A stretch of 64,000 bases of DNA from Burkholderiales bacterium JOSHI_001 (GTDB taxonomy: Bacteria > Pseudomonadota > Gammaproteobacteria > Burkholderiales > Burkholderiaceae_C): positions 5,250,096 to 5,314,095 of the forward strand of contig CM001438.1 of NCBI GenBank assembly GCA_000244995.1, written 5' to 3'. Position numbers and translations under genes: made by a program. Below the pieces are notes generated by a model. The model was not told where the DNA came from. It ran no database searches and worked only from the letters and a program-made list of their open reading frames with translations. Of the stretch, positions 43,010-51,217 are shown one piece after another (the first letter of the stretch is position 1; each line of letters opens with the position of its first letter).

Positions 43010-44830
43010 ATGAGCATGGTGCCGTTTCTGTGGATGTTCGACGCGTACGAACTGCCCGACGTGGACACCCGCAGCTTCACCGACTGGAAGCAGGCCTGGG
43101 CCGTGATGGACCGCCTGCGCGAGCTGCCGCCGCGCCCCAACGTGCGGCGCCAGCGCCTGGCCACCTTGCTGGTGCGCCAGTTCCCTGAGGGGCACGAACC
43201 GCCGATGTGGGAAGAAGGCGCCCCCGATCCTGCCTACGCCTACCAGACCGCCGTCTGGTCGCCCTACCCGGACCTGAACCAGGTGGAAACCGTGATGCCG
43301 GCGGTGGTGAGCAACGCGCGCGAACTGATGCTGGACCTGTGCGACGACGTCAGCCAGGTCTACCTGCCGGCGCGTGGCTTGCCGCTGCCCAAGGACGACG
43401 GCCTGACCTACCTGCGCACCCTGCTGCACAGCGACGCCCGCCGGCCCTGGGCCGACGCCGCGGCGCTGCGCCAGGCGGTGGCGGACGGGCTGGCCCGTGT
43501 GCTCGGCCCGGCGGGTTTCACCCAGGACCCGGACACGCCGCCAGGCGCGGATGGCCCCGAGCTGTGCTTCAAGCGCACCGTGCCCGACGGGCGGCAGACC
43601 GTGCGCGCCAGCTTCCTCGGCCCCCCCAAGGCCGAACGCTGCGTGCTGACACTGCAGCACCGGCGGCCGACGCCGGGCGTGTTCGGCGCCCTGACCGAAG
43701 CCGCGCTGCCCATCGACAAGACCCTGAGCGAACTGCGCGTGCAGCACGAACCGGCCTGGCGCGACGAGCGCACCGGCCTGGGCTTCATCGACCTGGTCAT
43801 GACCCGGTTCTGGCTGGAATGGCTGCTGGAAGACCTGGCGCAGTGGGGCCTGCCCTTGCTGCAGGGCGCCGCAGGTGGCCCGGCCGCCCCGGCATCCAAG
43901 CCGGAACCGGAACCGGAACTGACCCTGGAGCCGATGGCCGGCCGCGACAACACCGCGGCGGCCCCTGCGCCCGCCGCAGCCCGCACAGCCGCCCCGGACA
44001 TGGCCGTGCTGCGCCGCCGCGCCGACGCGGGCGACGTTCAGGCGCTGCAAGACCTGGCCGACGCGTACTACACCGGTGAACACGTGCCGCAGGACTTCGA
44101 CGCCGCCGCCGCCGCGCTGACGCGGGCTGCCGAACTGGGCTTGCCCAGCGCCATGTTCAACCTGGGGGTGTGCTTCAGGAACGGCCAGGGTCGCCCGCAA
44201 GACGCGGACAAGGCCTGGCAATGGTTCTGCCGCGCCGCCGACCTGGGGCACGGGCAGGCCATCTTCGTGCTGGCCCAGGCCTACCGCCGCGGCCTGGGCG
44301 TGCCGCAGGACGTGGCCGCGTCCAACGCGCTGATGGTGCTGGCCCAGGCCCGCGGCGTGGCCGAGGCCATCCCGCACGGCGTCGTGGCCGGCGCCGGCCC
44401 CTGGGCCGACCTGGCCAAGCAGATGATGGAGCCGGGCCAAATCACGCGCGTGTTGAAGGCACGCCATGCCCCCGCGCGCAGCCCAGGCCGCGCGGTGGGC
44501 GCGGCGGCCCGCGCGCCGGCCCCGGCCCCTGCCGGCCACCCGAAGGACGGGTTCGGCCTGCTGCTGGCCGGCCTGGGCCTGTGCGGCGTGTTTTCATTGT
44601 TCCTGCTGAAGGCCCTGCCCACGTCGGTGGCCTTGAGCCTGCAGTCCTGGCTGCTGATTGCCGGCGCCTTCGGCGTCTTCCGCTTGTCCGGGCGCCTGGG
44701 CCACGGCAGCGTGGCGCGTGTCGTGCTGGCGCTGCTGGCCCTGGTGCCGCTGCTGGGCGCGCTGGTGTGCGGCCTGCAGGTGTGGCGGACCGTCAAGCGC
44801 CGGCCCGCGGCCTCGGCCGGCGACGACTGA
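43010..44830 (+). CDS. Sel1-repeat protein with C-terminal membrane helices
   Basis: This 606-residue protein has three parts. The first 290 residues (MSMVPFLWMFDAYELPDVDTR, VYLPARGLPLPKDDGLTYL) belong to no family I recognise. Sel1-like repeats follow at about 325-450 (ADAGDVQALQDLADAYYTGEHVPQDFD, AELGLPSAMFNLGVCFRNGQG, ADLGHGQAIFVLAQAYRRGLGVPQD). After a Pro/Ala linker come three hydrophobic helices at about 515-595. Sel1 repeats mediate protein contacts, so this may be a membrane scaffold. GAGGG precedes the ATG. It follows the PKD gene by 282 bases, and its link to the conflict island is only positional. Confidence 0.8.
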   Translation: MSMVPFLWMFDAYELPDVDTRSFTDWKQAWAVMDRLRELPPRPNVRRQRLATLLVRQFPEGHEPPMWEEGAPDPAYAYQTAVWSPYPDLNQVETVMPAVVSNARELMLDLCDDVSQVYLPARGLPLPKDDGLTYLRTLLHSDARRPWADAAALRQAVADGLARVLGPAGFTQDPDTPPGADGPELCFKRTVPDGRQTVRASFLGPPKAERCVLTLQHRRPTPGVFGALTEAALPIDKTLSELRVQHEPAWRDERTGLGFIDLVMTRFWLEWLLEDLAQWGLPLLQGAAGGPAAPASKPEPEPELTLEPMAGRDNTAAAPAPAAARTAAPDMAVLRRRADAGDVQALQDLADAYYTGEHVPQDFDAAAAALTRAAELGLPSAMFNLGVCFRNGQGRPQDADKAWQWFCRAADLGHGQAIFVLAQAYRRGLGVPQDVAASNALMVLAQARGVAEAIPHGVVAGAGPWADLAKQMMEPGQITRVLKARHAPARSPGRAVGAAARAPAPAPAGHPKDGFGLLLAGLGLCGVFSLFLLKALPTSVALSLQSWLLIAGAFGVFRLSGRLGHGSVARVVLALLALVPLLGALVCGLQVWRTVKRRPAASAGDD

Positions 44831-44909
44831 CCGCCCCGGGTGCCACGGCGGAAGCGCTTGTTATCCTGGCGCCACCCGCTTCCCATGGCGCCCCTGCCGC
44901 GCCCGGCGC

Positions 44910-45764
44910 ATGACCGCTTCCCCTTCGCCAGACGACGCCGTGGCCCGCAGCCTGGCCGCGCTGCGCGCGCGAAGCGGACGCGCGCGGGGCCCGCGCCTGG
45001 CCGTGCTGCTGGGCACCGGCTGGCAGGGCCTGGCCGAGCGCCTGCACACGCCGCTGGCCTGGGGCTACGACGAACTGCCGGCCTTCCCTGCGCTGAATGT
45101 GCAAGGCCACGCCGCACAGCTGCTGTGGGGCCGCTTGGACGGCCCGCAGGGCCCCGACCTGATGCTGCTGTGCGGACGCCAACATGCCTACGAACACGGC
45201 AACGTGGCCGCGATGAAGGGGGCCATCCACACCCTGGCGGCCTGGGGCGTGCAGGTGCTGGTGCAGACCAATGCCGCCGGCAGCCTGGACCCCGCCATGC
45301 GCCCCGGTGCGCTGATGCTGGCCAGCGACCACCTGAACCTGGTGCAGGCCAGCCCACTGCTGCACGAAAGCGGCACCCGCCGCTTCGTGGACCTGCGCGA
45401 GGCCTACTGCGCGCGCCTGCGCCAGCGCGCCCGCGCCGCGGTGCCCGCGCTGCACGAAGGTGTGTACGCCTGGGTGCTGGGGCCGCAGTTCGAGACCCCG
45501 GCGGAGATCCGCATGCTGCAGCGCCTGGGCGCGCAGGCCGTGGGCATGAGCACGGTGCCCGAAACCATCCTGGCGCGCCACGCGGGCTTGCGGGTGCTGG
45601 CCCTGAGCCTCATCACCAACATGGGCTGCGGCCTGGACGGCCCCACGGCCGCGCCGCTGAGCCATGAGCACACCCTGGCCGCCGCCCAACGCGACGGCCA
45701 GGCCGCGGTGCAGGCCCTGGTGCAGGTGCTGAAGGCGCTGGCGGATGACGATGCCGGCGCCTGA
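44910..45764 (+). CDS. Purine nucleoside phosphorylase (trimeric PNP family)
   Basis: A 284-residue PNP/MTAP-family phosphorylase that splits purine nucleosides with phosphate in salvage. The phosphate-binding LAVLLGTGWQGLA, GRQHAYEHGN, TNAAGSLDPAMRPGALMLASDHLNL, GPQFETPAEIRMLQRLGAQAVGMSTVPE and the base-binding asparagine in SLITNMGCGL are all present. Start at ATG 44910 matches the family N-terminus; no strong ribosome-binding site is seen. The stop is only six bases from that of the convergent cytochrome gene. Confidence 0.93.
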   Translation: MTASPSPDDAVARSLAALRARSGRARGPRLAVLLGTGWQGLAERLHTPLAWGYDELPAFPALNVQGHAAQLLWGRLDGPQGPDLMLLCGRQHAYEHGNVAAMKGAIHTLAAWGVQVLVQTNAAGSLDPAMRPGALMLASDHLNLVQASPLLHESGTRRFVDLREAYCARLRQRARAAVPALHEGVYAWVLGPQFETPAEIRMLQRLGAQAVGMSTVPETILARHAGLRVLALSLITNMGCGLDGPTAAPLSHEHTLAAAQRDGQAAVQALVQVLKALADDDAGA

Positions 45765-45770
45765 GCCGCA

Positions 45771-46142
45771 TCAGGGCGGCGCTTGCCGGCCCAGGAACAT
45801 CAGGTAGGCCACCAGTTCCCAGATCTGCTCGGGGCTGTAGGCATTGCCCCAGGGCGGCATCACATCGCTGCCACCACGCCGGCCTTCGGTGATGGTCTGG
45901 AAGGCCAGGGCCGGCGTCAGGTCGGTGTTGCCCTTGAAGGCAGGGGCGCGCCCACCCGTGCCTTCCTTGCCATGGCAGTAGGCGGCGCAGGTGCGGCCGA
46001 AGCGCTGCCGGCCGGCTTCGATGCGCGCTGCGTCGTCCAGCGCAAACGGCGCAGGCGCGGGATCGGCGGCGGCGGCGGCGGCCGCCGCCGCGGCCAGTGC
46101 CGCCGCCGCCCAGCGACGAAAGCCCCATGCTGCGACGGCCAT
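45771..46142 (-). CDS. Class I cytochrome c with CX3CH heme motif
   Basis: A 123-residue periplasmic cytochrome. The N-terminus is a signal peptide with a long alanine run encoded by GCN repeats. The heme-binding site reads C52-A-A-Y-C56-H57, that is CX3CH rather than CXXCH, followed by GKEGTGGRAPAFKG and a likely axial methionine in SDVMPPWGN; IWELVAYLMFL is the last helix. The gene begins four bases after the PQQ dehydrogenase stop, so it is probably the electron acceptor of that enzyme. The additional residue between the cysteines is read directly from TGC GCC GCC TAC TGC CAT. Confidence 0.9.
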   Translation of the reverse strand: MAVAAWGFRRWAAAALAAAAAAAAAADPAPAPFALDDAARIEAGRQRFGRTCAAYCHGKEGTGGRAPAFKGNTDLTPALAFQTITEGRRGGSDVMPPWGNAYSPEQIWELVAYLMFLGRQAPP

Positions 46143-46146
46143 CGCC

Positions 46147-47811
46147 TCAGTCCACCGTGAAGACCATCAGCGCCGACCCACCGGGCAGGTCGCGGATCTG
46201 CGGGAAGGCGCCGGTCAGGAAGCCCGGCGCGTGCGAACCCAGGCCGGTGGGGATGGCGATGTACTGCCGGCCGTTCACCGCGTAGCTGACCGGGCCACCG
46301 CGTGCGCCCGAACCGGCATTGAAACGCCACAGTTCCTTGCCGTTGTTGGCGTCGAAGGCGTACAGCACGCCGCGCATGTCGCCGGTGAACACCAGGCCGC
46401 CACCGGTGGCCAGCACCGAACTGAGCGGCGGCATCTCGAAGCGCACCTTCCAGGCCTGCTTGCCGGTGAGGGGGTCGAAGGCGCCCAGCCAGCCATCGGC
46501 CTTCTTGCCCGGCGGGTCGGTCAGCTGGATGTCCGCCAGGCCCAGCGCCAGCCCCCCGATGCCGGCCACCGGCTCCTGCTTGGCGCTGGAGACGTGGTTG
46601 CACACCTCCATGCCCTGCGAATACCAGAGCCTGGTGCCCGGGTGGTAGGCACCATGGTTCCAGCTGCGCGCACCCAGCAGGTTGGGGCAGTGCAACTTGG
46701 TCTTGCCGGTCTCGGGAAACACCGGGTCGATGGGCAGGCCGGTCTTCGGGTCCACGCCCTTGGACCAGTTCATGTTCTCGGTGTACTGCCAGGCATTGCG
46801 CATGGCCCCGTTGTCCTTGTCCATCACATAGACGAAGCCGTTCTTGTTCAGGTGCGCCATCACGGTCTTGCCCTGGCCGTCGGGCACCAGCAGGGCTTCG
46901 TAGGCGGAGTCGAAGTCCCAGGTGTCGTTGGGCACCTCCTGGCGGTGCCACTTCACCCGGCCGGTCTGCGGTGCCAGCGCCAGCACGGTGGCGGTGTACA
47001 GGTTGTCGCCCATGCGGTCGTCGCGGTTGAAGTCCGGCGACGCGTTGCTGGTGCCGATGTAGATGGTGTCGGTGCTGGGGTCGTAGGTGCCGGGCAGCCA
47101 GGCCGAGCCGCCGCCCTTCTTGCGGCTGTCGCCGGGCCAGCTCTTGGGGTCGTCGCGCGGGATCTCGAAGGTCCAGGCCCGGTCGCCGGTGTCGGCGTTC
47201 ACCGCGAAGATCTTGCCGACGATGGGCTGGTCGCCGCCGGTGGTGCCGCCGAACAGGATGTTGCCCGCCAGCTGCGGCGGGGACGAGAACAGCGCGCCGT
47301 ATTCGGCCTTCATGTTGGTGAGCTGGGTGCTCCAGACCTGCTTGCCGGTCTTCTGGTCCAGCGCGATGAAGCGCCCATCCAGCGAGCCGATGAACACCTT
47401 GCCGCGGCCCACGGTGACGCCGCGGCTGGCCGAGCCGTAGAACACCTCCTTCACGATCGGGTCCAGCTTGGGCGTGTAGCGCCAGATCACCTCGCCGGTG
47501 GCGGCGTTGAGCGCGAACACGTTGTTGTCGGCAGCGATGGAGTACATCACCCCGTCGATGACGATGGGCGTGGCCTGCAGGCCGTGGGTGATGGCGCCCG
47601 GCTGGTGCACCCAGGCCACGCGCAGCTTCTTCACGTTGTCCTTGTTGATCTGGTCCAGCGGGCTGAAGCGCCAGGCGTTGTGGCTGCGGTGGTACTGCGG
47701 CCAGTTGTTCGGGTCGTCGAAGCCGGGGCCTGTGGCGGCCGTGGCGGCCGCCGAAAAACCCCAGGCCGCCAGCACCTGGGCGGCGCGGCGAAGGCAAACA
47801 AGTCCTGTCAT
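46147..47811 (-). CDS. Divergent PQQ-dependent alcohol dehydrogenase (quinoprotein)
   Basis: A 554-residue periplasmic quinoprotein with a signal peptide (MTGLVCLRRAAQVLAAWGFSAAATA) and an eight-bladed propeller with W-docking repeats such as LDQKTGKQVW and ANNGKELWRF. GTSNASPDFN gives the metal-binding Asn; the catalytic Asp is D299 in TWDFDSAYE. D301, two residues on, matches the extra Asp of lanthanide-dependent enzymes. The vicinal CysCys of methanol and ethanol dehydrogenases is missing (YGSASRG instead), and the metal Glu region reads GGDQPIVG. No heme domain is fused. ATG 47811 has GAGGAG upstream. The substrate is unknown; proximity to aco genes suggests a diol or acetoin-related alcohol. 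Confidence 0.92.
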   Translation of the reverse strand: MTGLVCLRRAAQVLAAWGFSAAATAATGPGFDDPNNWPQYHRSHNAWRFSPLDQINKDNVKKLRVAWVHQPGAITHGLQATPIVIDGVMYSIAADNNVFALNAATGEVIWRYTPKLDPIVKEVFYGSASRGVTVGRGKVFIGSLDGRFIALDQKTGKQVWSTQLTNMKAEYGALFSSPPQLAGNILFGGTTGGDQPIVGKIFAVNADTGDRAWTFEIPRDDPKSWPGDSRKKGGGSAWLPGTYDPSTDTIYIGTSNASPDFNRDDRMGDNLYTATVLALAPQTGRVKWHRQEVPNDTWDFDSAYEALLVPDGQGKTVMAHLNKNGFVYVMDKDNGAMRNAWQYTENMNWSKGVDPKTGLPIDPVFPETGKTKLHCPNLLGARSWNHGAYHPGTRLWYSQGMEVCNHVSSAKQEPVAGIGGLALGLADIQLTDPPGKKADGWLGAFDPLTGKQAWKVRFEMPPLSSVLATGGGLVFTGDMRGVLYAFDANNGKELWRFNAGSGARGGPVSYAVNGRQYIAIPTGLGSHAPGFLTGAFPQIRDLPGGSALMVFTVD

Positions 47812-47929
47812 GGCAAAGGTCTCCTCGTGTGTTGGCACCCTGGTTGTGTCGTATAGGCAAACAGACAAACCGACCCGGCCGGCGCGTCATGGCGGCGCCG
47901 GTTCCCGGGGGTCCCCCCACAAAGAAAAC

Positions 47930-48238
47930 TCAGGTGCTGAGCTTGCGCCCCAGCCTTTCTTCGATCTTGGCGGTCTTGCCCTTCAGCCGCCCGGCCGGGC
48001 CGGCGCGGTAGTCCACCTTGATCTGCACGCCCACGCGCGGGTACTGCGACGACAGCAGCTCGAAGCAGCGCGTCACCACGCCCATCACCTCGGGCCATTC
48101 GCCTTCCAGGATGGTGCCCATGGGCGTCAGCTGGTAGGGCAAGCCGCTCTGGTCGATGAGGTCGATCACCGGCGCCACGTAGGCGCTGTAGCTTTCGCCC
48201 TGCCCTGCCGGGGCGATCGCAAATTCAAGCAAGACCAT
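47930..48238 (-). CDS. MTH1187/YqgV-family thiamine-binding-type protein
   Basis: This 102-residue protein opens MVLLEFAIAPAGQGESYSAYV and continues PYQLTPMGTILEGEWPEVMGVVTRCFE, the pattern of the MTH1187/YkoF-like family, whose members bind thiamine or related ligands as small ferredoxin-like dimers. A thiamine role fits its location behind genes for a thiamine-diphosphate enzyme (acoA/acoB), but ligand binding is not shown. GGAGA precedes the ATG. It starts 26 bases after the lipoate ligase. A 7-bp GC stem (47879-47901) lies between it and the PQQ dehydrogenase gene. Confidence 0.85.
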   Translation of the reverse strand: MVLLEFAIAPAGQGESYSAYVAPVIDLIDQSGLPYQLTPMGTILEGEWPEVMGVVTRCFELLSSQYPRVGVQIKVDYRAGPAGRLKGKTAKIEERLGRKLST

Positions 48239-48264
48239 GTTCGGCTCTCCTGTGGTTCCAAGCG

Positions 48265-49041
48265 TCAGGCCGCCAGCAGGTCCCGCGGCGGCACGATGTG
48301 GGCGAATTCTTCGGCCAGGGCTTGTTCCAGCCTCTCGTCCAGGTCCGTCGGTGGCGTGGCCCCGCCGTGTGCCTGCGTCCAGGCCTGGGCCACGCTGGTG
48401 ACGGCCGCTTCGCGGTAACGGCGCCCGCTGCCCAGCGCCGCCTCGAAGGCGTTGCAGGCCTGGGTCAGCGCCACCGGGTCGGCCCGCACCAGCATCAGCG
48501 CATGGGCCAGCACCGTGGGCTGGCCGTTCACGCGCCGCCAGGCCTGTGCGGTGCCCACCAGTTTGGTGGGGCCTTCGGGGCCGGCCACCGCCAGGTTGAA
48601 GCGGCCATCGCAGAAGGAACCCGGCACCTCGGCCGCGTGGGCGGCGATGCCCAGCCGCGCGAAGGCCGCGGCCAGGCCGGCACACATTCCGCGGTACACC
48701 GCATCGGTGCCATGGGGCTGTGCCTGGGCCGTGCGCCACACCAGCGACAGGTTCAAGACCCCCGGCCCCTGCGGCACCAGGCCGCCGCCGCTGGCGCGCA
48801 CCTGCACCGGCCAGCCGTGCAAGGCGGCTTGCGCACAGGCGTTCGCAAAACCCGCTTCACGTTCATGGCTGCGCGGCACCACCAGGCCGGAACTGCCGCG
48901 CCACAGGTGCGCCACCGCACGGCCGCTGTCGGCCGCCCGCGCCAGCCATTCGGCTTCCTGGGCCATGCCGTCGGCCAGGGGCTGGCGGTGGCGGCTCAGG
49001 AAGCCGAAGACCGGCAGCGAAGCATCACCCGCGTCGGCCAT
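48265..49041 (-). CDS. Lipoate-protein ligase family protein
   Basis: A 258-residue protein with the BPL/LplA/LipB fold. LVVPRSHEREAGFANACAQAA, VQVRASGGGLVPQGPGVLNLSLVW (the RRxGGGxVxHdxGnl-like motif), GRFNLAVAGPEGPTKLVGTAQAW with the invariant lysine, and VLAHALMLVRADP are seen. It should attach lipoate to the lipoyl domain of AcoC, whose gene it overlaps by one base (TGATG), as in other aco clusters with a dedicated lipoylation gene. The C-terminus lacks the separate accessory domain of E. coli LplA. Confidence 0.88.
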   Translation of the reverse strand: MADAGDASLPVFGFLSRHRQPLADGMAQEAEWLARAADSGRAVAHLWRGSSGLVVPRSHEREAGFANACAQAALHGWPVQVRASGGGLVPQGPGVLNLSLVWRTAQAQPHGTDAVYRGMCAGLAAAFARLGIAAHAAEVPGSFCDGRFNLAVAGPEGPTKLVGTAQAWRRVNGQPTVLAHALMLVRADPVALTQACNAFEAALGSGRRYREAAVTSVAQAWTQAHGGATPPTDLDERLEQALAEEFAHIVPPRDLLAA

Positions 49042-50183
49042 CAGCCCTCGGCCAGGTGGCCCTGGAGATGCGCCTTGAGCAGCGTGTTGAACTCGCTGGC
49101 CTTTTCCATCATGGTCATGTGACCGGCGCCGTCCATCACCTGCACCTTCGCACCGGCCGGGGCGGCTTGCGCGTGCGCGGCCGGTATCACCTGGTCGGCC
49201 GCACCGGTCACCACCAGCACGGCATGGCGCTGGGTGTTCAGGTCGCGCGCCGGCTGCCCGGCCTGCTGGCCCTGACCCTGGGCACCGAACAGCGCGTCAC
49301 CCAGTTCGGTGAGCAGCGCCTCCACACCGTCCAGGCGCTTGTACTTCAGCACGTCGTCGATGAGCTGGCGGTTCACCAGCGCGGGGTCGGCGAACAGCTG
49401 TTCCAGCACGGGCTTCAGGTCGCGCCGCGACTGCGACTGCACGAAGCCGCGGGTGTAGCCCACGTTGATCTCGGGCCCCAGCCCGGCCGAGTTCACCAGC
49501 GTGATGCTGGCCACCCGCTGCGGCGCGGCCTGCGCCAGCGTGGCCGCGATGGCGCCGCCCATGGAATGGCCCACCGCGTGCACCCGGTCCACGCCCAGGC
49601 TGTCCAGGAAGTTGCCGACGAACTGGGCCAGGGCGGCGAGCGAGGTGCCGGGCAGCTTGGCGTCGCTCTGGCCGTGGCCGGGCAGGTCCAGCGCGATCAC
49701 CGGATGGTGTTCGGCCACCGCGTCCAGGTTGAACAGCCAGTTGCCCAGGTCACCGCCGAAGCCGTGGATGAAGAGCACCGGCACGCCTTCTTCCGGCCCG
49801 CGCCGTGCATGCCGCACGCGGATGCCGTCCACGGTGCTGAAGACGAAGGCTTCACCGGCCTCGTCCTCGCCTTCGGCCGCGGCCGGCACCACGTAGCCGG
49901 CGATGAAGGCGTCGATGTCCGCGTCGGCCACCTCGGGCGGCGCCAGCACCGCCAGCAGGGCCTTCACCGGCAGGGTCTCGCCTTCCTGCGCCACGCGGCG
50001 GCGCAGCAGGCCGGCATCGCCCGCTTCGTAGGTGTTGGAGATCTTGTCGGTCTCGATGTCCACGATGGGCTGGCCCACCGAGATGGTGCTGCCTTCTTCC
50101 ACCAGCCAGGCCGTGACCGTGCCCTGGCGCATCTCCAGCCCCCACTTGGGCATGACAACAGGCGTGATGCCGGCAGCAGCCAT
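49041..50183 (-). CDS. acoC: Acetoin dehydrogenase E2 (dihydrolipoyl acetyltransferase)
   Basis: This 380-residue subunit has an N-terminal lipoyl domain (VMPKWGLEMRQGTVTAWLVEEG, lipoyl lysine in DIETDKISNTYEA). After a linker comes an alpha/beta-hydrolase-type catalytic domain (VLFIHGFGGDLGNWLFNL, nucleophile elbow VGHSMGGAIAATLA, GAADQVIPAAHA, DGAGHMTMMEK). This layout is typical of AcoC and differs from the CAT domain of pyruvate dehydrogenase E2. It receives the acetyl group from AcoAB and passes it to CoA. Coupled by a one-base overlap with acoB upstream and the lipoate ligase downstream. Confidence 0.96.
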   Translation of the reverse strand: MAAAGITPVVMPKWGLEMRQGTVTAWLVEEGSTISVGQPIVDIETDKISNTYEAGDAGLLRRRVAQEGETLPVKALLAVLAPPEVADADIDAFIAGYVVPAAAEGEDEAGEAFVFSTVDGIRVRHARRGPEEGVPVLFIHGFGGDLGNWLFNLDAVAEHHPVIALDLPGHGQSDAKLPGTSLAALAQFVGNFLDSLGVDRVHAVGHSMGGAIAATLAQAAPQRVASITLVNSAGLGPEINVGYTRGFVQSQSRRDLKPVLEQLFADPALVNRQLIDDVLKYKRLDGVEALLTELGDALFGAQGQGQQAGQPARDLNTQRHAVLVVTGAADQVIPAAHAQAAPAGAKVQVMDGAGHMTMMEKASEFNTLLKAHLQGHLAEG

Positions 50184-51199
50184 CAGTTGCGCCCCCCGGC
50201 CATGGTGCGCTTCACGGCCGCGCTGATCTGCGCCGCGCTCGGGATGTAGGCGTCTTCCAGCACCGGCGTGAAGGGCACCGGCGCGTGCGGCGCGCTGACC
50301 ATCTCGATCGGGCCCTTCAGGGCGGCGAAGGCCCGCTGCGCCACTTGCGCGGAGATGTCGCAGGCGATGTTGCAGCGCGGGTTGGCTTCGTCCACACACA
50401 CCAGGCGGCCGGTCTTGGTGACGCTTTCCAGCACGGTGTCGATGTCCAGCGGGCTCAAGGTGCGCAGGTCCACCACCTCGCAGTCGATGCCGTCCTTGGC
50501 CAGGGCCGCGGCGGCTTCCAGCGAACGGTGCACCATCAGCCCGTAGGTGACGATGGACACCGTCTTGCCTTCGCGCACCACGTTGGCTTCACCGAAGGGG
50601 ATGGCGTAGCTGTTCTCGGGCACCTCGCCTTCCAGGCCGTACAGGTTTTTGTGCTCCAGGAAGATGACCGGGTCGTTGTCGCGGATGCTCTGGATCAGCA
50701 GGCCCTTGGTGTCGTAGGGGCTGCTGGGGCACACCACCTTCAGGCCCGGGATGTGGGTGAACAGCGGCGTGAGCATCTGGCTGTGCTGCGCGGCGGCGCG
50801 GAAACCCGCACCGCACATGGCGCGGATGACCACCGGCGTTTCGGCCTTGCCGCCGAACATGTACTTGAACTTCGCCGCCTGGTTGAAGATCTGGTCGAAG
50901 CACACGCCCATGAAATCGACAAACATCAGCTCGGCCACCGGCCGCATGCCGCAGGCCGCCGCGCCGATGGCCGCGCCGATGTAGGCGGACTCGCTCAGCG
51001 GCGTGTCCAGCAGCCGGTCGCCATGTTTGGCGTACAGGCCCTTGGTGACGCCCAGCACCCCGCCCCAGGCGTCGCGTTCTCCGTCTCCCCCCGCACCCCC
51101 AACAATGTCCTCACCCAAACAGATCACCGAGGGGTCGCGGGCCATTTCCTGGTCCAGCGCCTCGTTGATGGCTTGCTTCATGCTGATCTTGCGTGCCAT
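50183..51199 (-). CDS. acoB: Acetoin dehydrogenase E1 beta subunit
   Basis: This 338-residue subunit pairs with AcoA to form the thiamine-diphosphate E1 that cleaves acetoin into acetaldehyde and an acetyl group. Family marks are MKQAINEALDQEMARDPSVICLGEDI, DTPLSESAYIGAAIGAAACGMRPVAELMFVDF, GAGFRAAAQHSQML, VVCPSSPYDTKGLL and VDEANPRCNIACDISA. Start at ATG 51199 with a GGAGA site; 18 bases separate it from acoA. The AcoB-type reading rests on the full aco context, since E1 beta subunits of pyruvate and branched-chain complexes are similar. Confidence 0.95.
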   Translation of the reverse strand: MARKISMKQAINEALDQEMARDPSVICLGEDIVGGAGGDGERDAWGGVLGVTKGLYAKHGDRLLDTPLSESAYIGAAIGAAACGMRPVAELMFVDFMGVCFDQIFNQAAKFKYMFGGKAETPVVIRAMCGAGFRAAAQHSQMLTPLFTHIPGLKVVCPSSPYDTKGLLIQSIRDNDPVIFLEHKNLYGLEGEVPENSYAIPFGEANVVREGKTVSIVTYGLMVHRSLEAAAALAKDGIDCEVVDLRTLSPLDIDTVLESVTKTGRLVCVDEANPRCNIACDISAQVAQRAFAALKGPIEMVSAPHAPVPFTPVLEDAYIPSAAQISAAVKRTMAGGRN

Positions 51200-51217
51200 T
51201 TGAATGTCTCCTCGGTC

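Noticed and set aside
41054-44539. 1161-codon open frame on the minus strand across the PKD and Sel1 genes
   Set aside because: It spans two well-supported plus-strand genes and their intergenic gap, and shows the same shadow composition with a long alanine run.
46064-46120. GCC/GCG trinucleotide run in the cytochrome gene
   Set aside because: It encodes the alanine-rich signal-peptide core and is explained by coding in high-GC DNA, not a functional repeat array.
47833-47847. TGGCAC-N5-TTGT sigma-54-like site on the plus strand
   Set aside because: It points away from the PQQ dehydrogenase and would only make antisense RNA to the thiamine-binding-type gene; the last consensus base also differs. 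Noted as a chance near match.
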